Source: UBA3263 sp964528425
GTDB taxonomy: Bacteria; Bacteroidota; Bacteroidia; Bacteroidales; Muribaculaceae
Assembly (NCBI GenBank): GCA_964528425.1
Contig: CAZGTD010000018.1
Coordinates: 1 to 39,851 of the forward strand
Direction of reading: 5' to 3'
DNA: 39,851 nt
A program made the position numbers and the translations under genes. Position 1 is the stretch's first letter. Every line of letters starts with the position of its first letter. The notes under the pieces were generated by a model, which searched no databases, had not been told where the DNA came from, and was given only the letters and a program-made list of their open reading frames with translations. This document shows positions 1-7,357 of this stretch, piece by piece.

Positions 1-48
1 ACCTGACTGTTAATCAGGGGGTCGTTGGTTCAAGCCCATCTTGAAGCG
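1..48 (+). tRNA. tRNA-Asn (GTT), 3' part only
   Basis: The window opens inside a tRNA. A 5-bp anticodon stem (CCTGA at 2-6 with TCAGG at 14-18) encloses the seven-base loop CTGTTAA, which puts GTT at positions 34-36 of the tRNA, the asparagine anticodon. A five-base variable loop follows, then the T arm with loop TTCAAGC (29-35) and one T-T mismatch in its stem. The 3' acceptor strand is TTGAAGC (41-47) with discriminator G48, the base expected for tRNA-Asn. CCA is not encoded. The D arm and 5' acceptor strand lie outside the window. Confidence 0.9.
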
Positions 49-49
49 C

Positions 50-82
50 AAAAGCGGAACGCTGATTGGCGTTCCGCTTTTT
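50..82 (+). terminator. Intrinsic terminator of tRNA-Asn, possibly bidirectional
   Basis: A perfect 10-bp stem (AGCGGAACGC at 53-62, GCGTTCCGCT at 69-78) closes a six-base loop and is followed by a T run (78-82) directly behind the tRNA. Read on the minus strand the stem is followed by TTTT (53-50), so it could also end the leftward operon that stops at 129. Confidence 0.9.
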
Positions 83-128
83 GTATATATACAGTGCCGA
101 TTTTACGGCAGATTTCCATGTTGATAAG

Positions 129-920
129 TTACTGATGTTGAATTTCGTCGGGATTGTAGGTGATTGATGTTTCGGCCGGCGTGGTTGCAAGGAAATAGCC
201 CAATACGCGATCGCCGCTAAATAGCTTCGTGCCGTTGGAGTCGTTGGATATGGTTTCGAGGTAGTTATGCATCAACCGCGATATCCGGCAGATTTTAATT
301 GTGAGTATGTCGCCCGGTTTGAGCGCATCTTCATCATCCGGGTCAGGATTCTTGCGGGTAATCATGTTTACATATGAGCAGATGCCGTTAGTGGCCACGC
401 GGTCGTCGGTTTCGCTCCACGACAGAATGTCGCCGTTGCGATAGAGTTTAATCCAGTAGCATTCGCCCGGTTCATTTCCGTCGGCATACTGGGCCTGCAA
501 CACCGCAACCTCATCGTATGGCATCGATATCCATGCGAGGCGAGCGTCGATAATATCGGTTGGTCCATACATTTCAGTTTCGGCAGAGTACTCGTGTCCG
601 TTGCGAATAACTGAAAGTTGATATTTATGACCTATAGCGCCCGGGGTGGTGTTTATATAGTAATTCTCATTATCAGGTTCAAGAGTAAATAATTCACCGG
701 TAGTCAGGTCGGAAAGGGTTACTGTGGCATCTGTCAAGCGGGTGCGGTTCATAGGCTCGTCCATTGGGGTTGTAAGAGTCAGCGCAACCTGAATGCCCTC
801 CGGGGTCAGATTCGCCTCAATAACCGTGAGCGGCTCAATATCGATGTAGTCGAAATCAATATTTCTTGAGCAGGAAGCGACGCCTAATGCCGAAGCAAGA
901 ATATAACAAATCGGTTTCAT
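129..920 (-). CDS. DUF4249-type lipoprotein, partner of the TonB receptor
   Basis: This 263-residue protein begins with a lipoprotein signal: MKPICYILASALG followed by lipobox V14-A15-S16-C17. It is probably anchored in the outer membrane. The body (Ig-like strand pattern, ADGNEPGECYWIKLYRNG in the middle) resembles the DUF4249 family, small Bacteroidetes lipoproteins usually encoded next to TonB-dependent receptors; their biochemical role is not established. The start is fixed by coupling: its ATG shares one base with the TAA of the receptor gene (TAATG), so both are made from one transcript. It is the last gene of the operon, and the hairpin at 50-82 is the nearest possible terminator. Family assignment is from recall of sequence character, not a search. 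Confidence 0.82.
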   Translation of the reverse strand: MKPICYILASALGVASCSRNIDFDYIDIEPLTVIEANLTPEGIQVALTLTTPMDEPMNRTRLTDATVTLSDLTTGELFTLEPDNENYYINTTPGAIGHKYQLSVIRNGHEYSAETEMYGPTDIIDARLAWISMPYDEVAVLQAQYADGNEPGECYWIKLYRNGDILSWSETDDRVATNGICSYVNMITRKNPDPDDEDALKPGDILTIKICRISRLMHNYLETISNDSNGTKLFSGDRVLGYFLATTPAETSITYNPDEIQHQ

Positions 921-2968
921 TAGAATTTCAATGTGTAGGAAACGGAAGGAATTACCGGGTACATTGCCTGAAGAACGGCTTGCGTTCCTGAAGGCGAGGA
1001 AGCATCATCCTTGAAGTAAACAATATAAGGATTATAGCGGCAATATAAGTTATAGAATCCAAACGCCCACTCATAGGTGAAGCGACGTCCCTTGTGGGTA
1101 TATGTGGCAGAAATGTCAAGCCGGTGTGTCGGGGGCGTCTTATATGCGTTTCGTTGCGAATAGTAATAGCAGGTAACGTCTGAAATTTCATATTTGACGT
1201 CGGGCGCAGTCAGGGGTGTGCCTGAAAGGAAAATCCAGGAGGCCGACATGCTCCAGCTGCGATTGAAACTATACATAAGCACTACCGACAGGTCATTGCG
1301 CCGGTCATTGCCGGCGTTATACCAGTTGTTATTATTGATACCGTCAATGCGCGTTTGCGTCTTTGAAATCGTATAGGCAATCCAACCGGTAAGCTTCCCC
1401 GAATTCTTACGTATCATAAACTCTGCACCATAGCTGCGGCCGCGACCTCCGCGGATTATGCTCTCAAGAGCGATATCGGAAAATATGCCCCGCCCGTCGA
1501 GAAAATCATAAACATTATTCATTTGCCGGTAATATCCCTCAACTGACCAGTCGAACATGCCTGATTCCGTCATGCCGAAGTATCCGAGGGAATATTGAGT
1601 GGAATGTTCGGGTTTTACTGCGGCCGATGTTAACGCAAAGCGGTCGAAGGGAAGCGATGTCGATGAACCGCGCAGAGCGTGTATGTTTTGCGAGTTCATG
1701 CCGAATCCGGCTTTAAGATTATGATTTGAGTTTATGCTATACTTAACGCTCACCCTCGGTTCGGCGTTAAAGTATGTTTTGGCATTGAATTGCGACGGAC
1801 TGTTAAGTATGGATTCATACTTGTGGAACATTTTGCCTTCTGGTACGGAGGCGGCGCTAAACCTCAAACCGGCCGAAAAATTGAAATGGTCGGCGAGATT
1901 CACAGAATAATCTGCCCAGAGTGAGTTAACCCACAGGGAGCGTATTTCTTGCTCCGAGCGCTCGTTTAATTTCCATTCGGCCGACTTTACACGAAGTAGT
2001 TCCGACCTGAATCCTGCTTCAATGGTGTGGATTCCTCTCGCCGTCAACCTGAATTTTTCATTTAGAGAGTAGGTTTTAATATAGGTGCGTAAGCTCTGGT
2101 CCATATCCATCATCTCCATGGTCATTATCGGCGAGTAGGAGTATACTGCAAGAGTGGTTGTGAATGCGGCCTGTTCGGAAGCCCGCGCCTGCCAGTTAAT
2201 TGCTCCGCCGATGTTACCCCATTTCATGCCCATAACTTCTTTAATGGACATATTATCGCGGCTTACGAAGAAAGAACCGTCAATAAGATGATTAGCGTTG
2301 GGGCGGAAACGCAATTTCGCCGAAATATCATAGAAGTGCATGATTGTTGACCGATATTTAGGCACGAGATTCAAAAATGCATCAACATAAGACCGTCGGG
2401 CATTAACGGCAAACGAAAGTTTATCCTTTACTATGGGTGCTTCAGCCTTAATTTTTGCTGCAAGCAGTCCTACGGTCAGAGCTCCATGATATTTTGTCAT
2501 GTCACCCGGAGCCAATGATGTTTCCAGCACAGATGACGATGCTTCGCCATATCCCGGGGGAATAGGGCCTTTATATATTGTTGCCGAGGATATTGCTTGA
2601 TCGTTAAATGTTGAAAAAATCCCCATGGTGTGGGCCGGATTGTAGAGCGAAATGCCATCGAGCGAAACTAAATTTTGCGATGCGTTTCCGCCTCGTACTT
2701 CAAAGCCTCCGCCCCCTTCGCCTTCGCTTCTAACTCCGGGTAGGAGCGTGATGGAGCGTATAATATCCGCTTCGCCGCCAAAAGATGGGAGCTCGGCAAA
2801 TTTTGTCAGTTCAAGACGTTCCGCCCCGATTAGCGGAGAAAGTATGCGCTGACGGGCCGAATTTCCGGTGACGACCACTTCATTTAACTTAACGCGATCG
2901 AGTGTATCGGGCTGAACCTGAACAGCGCTTGCCGAAATCAAGGCGGATAAAATTGAAGTTAAAATCAT
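920..2968 (-). CDS. TonB-dependent outer-membrane receptor
   Basis: A 682-residue outer-membrane transporter with a short signal peptide (about 1-20). The sequence KLNEVVVTGN near residue 30 is the usual entry to the plug domain, and the plug shows the family pattern GFEVRGGNASQNLVSLDG followed by a YNPAH segment. The rest is an aromatic-rich beta-barrel ending in a C-terminal phenylalanine (SYTLKF), the outer-membrane insertion signal. It lacks the N-terminal carboxypeptidase-like repeat found in many Bacteroidetes receptors, so the protein is short. Family members take up ligands with TonB energy; the ligand cannot be told from sequence. There is no SusD gene; the partner is the DUF4249 lipoprotein. 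The ATG overlaps the GNAT stop by four bases (ATGA). Confidence 0.93.
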   Translation of the reverse strand: MILTSILSALISASAVQVQPDTLDRVKLNEVVVTGNSARQRILSPLIGAERLELTKFAELPSFGGEADIIRSITLLPGVRSEGEGGGGFEVRGGNASQNLVSLDGISLYNPAHTMGIFSTFNDQAISSATIYKGPIPPGYGEASSSVLETSLAPGDMTKYHGALTVGLLAAKIKAEAPIVKDKLSFAVNARRSYVDAFLNLVPKYRSTIMHFYDISAKLRFRPNANHLIDGSFFVSRDNMSIKEVMGMKWGNIGGAINWQARASEQAAFTTTLAVYSYSPIMTMEMMDMDQSLRTYIKTYSLNEKFRLTARGIHTIEAGFRSELLRVKSAEWKLNERSEQEIRSLWVNSLWADYSVNLADHFNFSAGLRFSAASVPEGKMFHKYESILNSPSQFNAKTYFNAEPRVSVKYSINSNHNLKAGFGMNSQNIHALRGSSTSLPFDRFALTSAAVKPEHSTQYSLGYFGMTESGMFDWSVEGYYRQMNNVYDFLDGRGIFSDIALESIIRGGRGRSYGAEFMIRKNSGKLTGWIAYTISKTQTRIDGINNNNWYNAGNDRRNDLSVVLMYSFNRSWSMSASWIFLSGTPLTAPDVKYEISDVTCYYYSQRNAYKTPPTHRLDISATYTHKGRRFTYEWAFGFYNLYCRYNPYIVYFKDDASSPSGTQAVLQAMYPVIPSVSYTLKF

Positions 2969-3504
2969 AGCCGTGAGTAATGATTCATCAGTTCGCCAAA
3001 AAATGGGCGCTCACCAACACACTTGAACCCGAGTTTTTCATACAGCCGCGCAGCCTGAGGATTAGTTTTTGAACAGAGTAGCCCGGCTTTCAAATCGGCC
3101 GGACTGCGGTCTATGGCCGCTTGCAGCAACCTGCTACCAATAGATTGACCACGGAATTCCGGAAAAACGGCAAGAGAGTCGATATACCACTCACCGGGTT
3201 CGGTTTCATCGGTAACGTGATCAATTTCATGGCCGAATTCCTGTTTGAACCGGCGGAAGAATTGTTTGCGGAGTTCGTGAAGTTTGCCTCCGTCATAGGC
3301 AATGATAATGCCGGCAATGAGACCGTCGTCGGTAACGGCCTTCAAGGCATTTCTATAACTATATTGAGAGTCTTCGCGCCGTGCAAGATCGGTGAAAATT
3401 CTGCTCCAAGGCATATTCTCATCAAAATCTTCGTGGAGAGCCATCATGATAGCGCGACCAATAAAAGGAGCATCTTCAGGTGTGCAATTTTTTATTGAAA
3501 TCAT
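2965..3504 (-). CDS. GNAT-family N-acetyltransferase
   Basis: A 179-residue cytosolic protein with the GNAT fold. The acetyl-CoA binding loop is visible in EFRGQSIGSRLLQAA (the Q/RxxGxG/A motif), preceded by the strand WYIDSLAVFP and followed by the C-terminal block NPQAARLYEKLGFKCVGE, all typical of the family. The substrate is unknown; an amino group on a small molecule or protein is likely. It is the first gene of the operon and overlaps the receptor gene by ATGA. The ATG lies only four bases after a -7 promoter element, so its mRNA is probably leaderless. Why a cytosolic acetyltransferase is coupled to a receptor is not obvious. Confidence 0.9.
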   Translation of the reverse strand: MISIKNCTPEDAPFIGRAIMMALHEDFDENMPWSRIFTDLARREDSQYSYRNALKAVTDDGLIAGIIIAYDGGKLHELRKQFFRRFKQEFGHEIDHVTDETEPGEWYIDSLAVFPEFRGQSIGSRLLQAAIDRSPADLKAGLLCSKTNPQAARLYEKLGFKCVGERPFFGELMNHYSRL

Positions 3505-3536
3505 TGTGCAAAATTACGCAATTTTAAGTAACTTTG
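3505..3536 (+). promoter_or_regulatory. Bacteroidetes-type promoter for the amidase-led run
   Basis: TAACTTTG (3529-3536) is a full -7 match. The expected -33 position 20 bases upstream holds TGTG (3505-3508), three of four bases. The ATG at 3545 is eight bases past the -7 box, giving a leader of only a few bases. The element overlaps the divergent promoter completely. Confidence 0.65.
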
Positions 3537-3540
3537 CAAA
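3509..3540 (-). promoter_or_regulatory. Bacteroidetes-type promoter for the GNAT-receptor operon
   Basis: On the minus strand, TTTG (3540-3537) is followed after exactly 20 bases by TAATTTTG (3516-3509), the -33/-7 consensus of Bacteroidetes. The GNAT start codon at 3504 is only four bases beyond the -7 box, so transcription should begin at or within a base or two of the ATG. Confidence 0.75.
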
Positions 3541-3544
3541 AGTT

Positions 3545-6088
3545 ATGAAACGATTACTATACTTGTTGGCAATAGGTCTGGCAGCGTGTATGGCCCGGGC
3601 CTCATCGCCGGTTACAGAGATAAATTCTAATAAGTCAGCTTTAACAGGCAAGAATATTGCGTTATGGCAGAGCCACGGCCGTTATTATGATGTAAGCGAA
3701 GACCGCTGGAAGTGGCAGCGGTGTCGCCTTTTCGGTACTGTTGAAGACCTCTACACCCGCTCCTATGTGGTTCCTCTTTTGGTGCCGATGCTTGAAAATG
3801 CCGGTGCTACGGTTTGGTTGCCCCGCGAGCGCGATTCGTCGACCTTTGAGGTTGTAATAGACGATGATGGCGGGTATGCTTTCGACGGCTATTCAGAGCA
3901 TAACGGAAAAAATAAATGGCATTCGTCCGGCAACCCCGGCTTCGGCATGCCTAATGAAAGATTGGACGATGGTGACAACCCGTTCAGAATGGGCTCATCA
4001 CGTTCGGTTAAGTCGGTTAAGGCCGGAGGAAAGCTCTCTTCCGCGCGCTGGAGCGCACCGATTGACACCGATGGAGAATATGCCGTATACATAAGTTATC
4101 CGAAAACAACAAAGGCGGTTAAAGACGCTCATTATACAGTTCATACGGCCACGGGCGACCGTGAGTTTCTGGTTGACCAATCAATGGGAGCGGGAACTTG
4201 GGTTTATCTCGGAACCTTTCCGTTTTCTGGCTCTAAAGCTGCCCACGAGCGAGTGACTCTGACCAATGAATCGGCTACTGATGGCATTGTCGGAGCCGAT
4301 GCCGTAAGAATCGGCGGCGGCATGGGCTCAGTTATGCGTGGAACGGACGGCGACAAGCATGTGAGCGGTATGCCGCGATGGGCTGAAGCGGCGCGATACT
4401 GGTTGCAATATGCCGGCATGCCTGCCGATGTATATGCAAGCGAGGAAAACGATTATAGAGATGATATTTTCTGTCGCCCGCAATGGGTAAATTATCTGAA
4501 GCAGGAACTAAACGTGCCCGTTGACCTTACGATGGCATTTCATTCCGATGCGGGTTCGCTCGGCGGCGACTCGATAGTGGGTACGCTGGGCATCTATTTT
4601 ACCGACAAGAAGCGCGGTAAGTTTGCCGACGGCTCGTCAAGAACTTCGAGCGAGCGGCTTGCCAAAGCTATTGTAGGCAGCGTAGTGGACGATATACGGG
4701 AGCTTTACGATATTAACTGGACTCAGCGAAAAATGAAGGATGCCAAATATATTGAGGCCAGAATACCTGAAACTCCCACAATGTTGCTCGAGCTTCTTTC
4801 TCACCAGAATCTTGCCGATATGCGCTATGGGCTTGACCCGCAGTTTAAGTTCGATGTAGCCCGCGCGGTATACAAGGGTATGCTACGTTTCCTGTCGGTT
4901 GACGGCTCTGTTGACTACATTGTGCAGCCTCTTGCTCCGGAATCTCTGTCGTTGACTTCGGTTGGTTCAGACGATTATCTGCTGAGTTGGAAGCCCCGGT
5001 TAGACCCGCTTGAGTCTACTGCTGTTGCGGACTCTTACATTATCGAAGTCCGCGAAGGATCGGATTCTCAGAAACCATTTAGCGTTCTGACCGAAACTAC
5101 TGCCACTTCAGCACTGGTAAAGATTCCCGCCGGCAAGATATGCAGCTATCGGATTATTGCCCGGAACAAAGGAGGATACAGCTTTGCATCGGAGGTAATG
5201 GCTGCCGGACATCCGGTACACTCAAAAGGTGAAGTTCGTGTGGTAAACGGTTTCACGCGCACTTCTGCGCCTGACCTATTTATTGCAGGCAATATGGCCG
5301 GATTCGGCGTCCCGTCGGGTGGGGTGGCCTACGGAACAGATCTTTCCGGAACGGGCGCTCAATATAATTTTGACCGCTCTGCTCCGTGGGTTCATGATGA
5401 CCAGCCCGGCTTCGGGGCTTCCCGGGCCAACATGGAAACAATTCCGGTATATGGGAATTCTTTTGACAATGTTATTCTGCATGGAGTGGCAATTATGTCA
5501 GCCGGTTATAGCTTCGACAGTCAGTCTGTAAGTGCTTTTGTAGAGGATTCGGCTGCTCCACGCATTGTAGACATGATTTTAGGGTTGCAGAAAGAAACTA
5601 AAATCGGCGCCGGTCAGCGTCCGGCGGCTCACAGCGTTTTCCCTGCCGAACTCAAAGATAGAATCGTACAATTGGCGGCCATAGGTAGCAGATTCATCGT
5701 AAGCGGCTCGTATGTTGCTTCGGATTGCGATGATAATGAATTTCTTCGTTCAAATTTGGGAATCGGACTGCGGTCGGCTAACGCAACTGTTGTTGGGCGT
5801 GTAAACGAGGTTAAGTCACGCTATTCATCGGATTTCTCAGGCGGTAAATTCACTTATTCCGACGAATCCGGCGAGCGACCATATGCTGTTACATCGCCCG
5901 ACGCCATAATCCCCGTTTCGCCGGGAGCAGAAACCATTATGAGATATGATGAAAACCAATCGCCTGCTGCCGCTGCCTATGTTTCGTCAACCCACAAAAC
6001 AGTTACTTTCGGATTCCCGCTTGAGGCTATAGATTCTATGGCCCAGCGCAAAAAACTTATGAACCAAATTTTAGATTTCTTGAAATGA
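3545..6088 (+). CDS. Secreted N-acetylmuramoyl-L-alanine amidase with inserted golvesin-like domain
   Basis: An 847-residue exported protein of the type often annotated 'xanthan lyase' in Bacteroidetes. The signal peptide (1-19) contains LAAC (12-15), so it may be a lipoprotein, or be cleaved after ARA. An Amidase_3-like zinc site can be traced: H44 (WQSHGRYYD), E67 (TVEDLYTRSY), H333 (AFHSDAG) and catalytic E416 (LLELLSHQN). Between the first and second halves, about 100-300, sits a golvesin/Xly-like beta domain ending GADAVRIGGG. A fibronectin III-like domain follows (about 460-560), then a C-terminal domain of about 280 residues that I do not recognise. It likely cleaves the peptide from glycan in peptidoglycan. 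I chose the start at 3545 because a frame-open start at 3392 would read through the divergent promoter and lose the signal peptide. It overlaps the next gene by ATGA. Confidence 0.82.
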   Translation: MKRLLYLLAIGLAACMARASSPVTEINSNKSALTGKNIALWQSHGRYYDVSEDRWKWQRCRLFGTVEDLYTRSYVVPLLVPMLENAGATVWLPRERDSSTFEVVIDDDGGYAFDGYSEHNGKNKWHSSGNPGFGMPNERLDDGDNPFRMGSSRSVKSVKAGGKLSSARWSAPIDTDGEYAVYISYPKTTKAVKDAHYTVHTATGDREFLVDQSMGAGTWVYLGTFPFSGSKAAHERVTLTNESATDGIVGADAVRIGGGMGSVMRGTDGDKHVSGMPRWAEAARYWLQYAGMPADVYASEENDYRDDIFCRPQWVNYLKQELNVPVDLTMAFHSDAGSLGGDSIVGTLGIYFTDKKRGKFADGSSRTSSERLAKAIVGSVVDDIRELYDINWTQRKMKDAKYIEARIPETPTMLLELLSHQNLADMRYGLDPQFKFDVARAVYKGMLRFLSVDGSVDYIVQPLAPESLSLTSVGSDDYLLSWKPRLDPLESTAVADSYIIEVREGSDSQKPFSVLTETTATSALVKIPAGKICSYRIIARNKGGYSFASEVMAAGHPVHSKGEVRVVNGFTRTSAPDLFIAGNMAGFGVPSGGVAYGTDLSGTGAQYNFDRSAPWVHDDQPGFGASRANMETIPVYGNSFDNVILHGVAIMSAGYSFDSQSVSAFVEDSAAPRIVDMILGLQKETKIGAGQRPAAHSVFPAELKDRIVQLAAIGSRFIVSGSYVASDCDDNEFLRSNLGIGLRSANATVVGRVNEVKSRYSSDFSGGKFTYSDESGERPYAVTSPDAIIPVSPGAETIMRYDENQSPAAAAYVSSTHKTVTFGFPLEAIDSMAQRKKLMNQILDFLK

Positions 6089-7341
6089 GAAACTTTTCGA
6101 CCCAAGATATTAGAGCAATAGTTCCCGAAGGCGAATTTACGCTGATTAGCTTAACTGATGATATTATTAAGAGTGTTGATCGCCGGCGCCTCGAGCAAGT
6201 GGCCCGCGACACCGCATCGTTGGCCGTGTATGGCAACTACGAGAAAGACGGGCAAACGATTCCCTTAATAGAGATGCAATCGGGGTCAGTGCGCGATGAT
6301 TTTGATTTCGGTCCGGTTATGCTTGTCAATTCAGAATTTTTGCGGGAATATCAGTCTTCAGCCGAAGATTTGGATTATGCTGCATTTTATGATTTCTGGC
6401 TCTCTATGTACGGGCGTGTGTTCTTTGTACCTGAAACTGTTTGCCGCGTGTCTTCTGCTCCGGTCTGTCCCCAAGGTGGCGAAGCTCAGTTCAATTACGT
6501 TGATCCGCGCAACCGGGATGCCCAGATAGAGAAGGAGAATGTGTTTACGCGCTTCCTTATGAAACAAGAAGCTATTATTGAACCGGGCAGTAGGGTAGAC
6601 CACAGTGGTGATTTTCCCGTAGAGGCATCGGTTGTTATTCCTGTCAGGAACAGAATCAAGACGATTGCCGATGCCGTTCATTCCGCGTTGGACCAGGTTA
6701 CAGATTTTCCATATAATATTCTGGTTGTCGATAACCATAGCACCGACGGCACTACTCAACTGCTTGCAAAGCTCGCTGCGGAAAATCCGCGTGTTGTCCA
6801 CATTATACCGGAGCCGGGACATGGCATCGGTGGATGCTGGAATGTAGCTCTCGATGACCGCCGCTGCGGTCGGTTTGCGGTGCAGCTCGATTCCGACGAC
6901 ATTTATTCATCGCCGGCTACACTCCAGCGGATAGTGGATGCATTTCGCGAGGGTGGCGCCGCGTGTGTAATCGGTTCATATACTCTAACCGATTTTGATT
7001 TGAATATCATCCCTCCGGGTTTGATAGATCATGCTGAATGGACCGACAGTAATGGTGCCAACAATGCATTGAGAATCAACGGCCTTGGTGCACCCCGCGC
7101 TTTTTTCACTCCGATAGCCCGCGAACTCCGTTTTCCGGATGTCAGCTACGGTGAAGACTATGCTATGGTTCTTAGAATTACTCGCAATTACCGCCTCGCA
7201 CGAATCTTTGATTCAGTGTATTTTTGCCGTCGATGGGGAGGCAATTCCGACTCAAATTTATCTCCGGAGAAGACTAATGCAAACAACCGATATAAAGATG
7301 CCATTCGCTCGATAGAGCTGCAAGCCCGCCGTAATAAATAG
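6085..7341 (+). CDS. Family 2 glycosyltransferase
   Basis: A 418-residue protein without signal peptide or membrane helix, so cytosolic. A GT-A fold starts near residue 182 with SVVIPVRNR, the nucleotide-sugar entry strand; DNHSTDG (216-222) and the metal-binding DSDD (269-272) follow, and GEDYAM (356-361) supplies the probable catalytic acid region. The N-terminal 180 residues are an extra domain of unknown function. It probably transfers a sugar from an activated donor, but donor and acceptor cannot be read from sequence. Its ATG overlaps the amidase stop, and the HIT-like/SpoIID fusion follows after 16 bases, so it belongs to an envelope-related operon. Confidence 0.88.
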   Translation: MRNFSTQDIRAIVPEGEFTLISLTDDIIKSVDRRRLEQVARDTASLAVYGNYEKDGQTIPLIEMQSGSVRDDFDFGPVMLVNSEFLREYQSSAEDLDYAAFYDFWLSMYGRVFFVPETVCRVSSAPVCPQGGEAQFNYVDPRNRDAQIEKENVFTRFLMKQEAIIEPGSRVDHSGDFPVEASVVIPVRNRIKTIADAVHSALDQVTDFPYNILVVDNHSTDGTTQLLAKLAAENPRVVHIIPEPGHGIGGCWNVALDDRRCGRFAVQLDSDDIYSSPATLQRIVDAFREGGAACVIGSYTLTDFDLNIIPPGLIDHAEWTDSNGANNALRINGLGAPRAFFTPIARELRFPDVSYGEDYAMVLRITRNYRLARIFDSVYFCRRWGGNSDSNLSPEKTNANNRYKDAIRSIELQARRNK

Positions 7342-7357
7342 CATTTTTCAGATAACT

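Noticed and set aside
3392..3544. Upstream extension of the amidase gene
   Set aside because: It would run through the divergent promoter and the GNAT start, and would bury the signal peptide. The start at 3545 is preferred.
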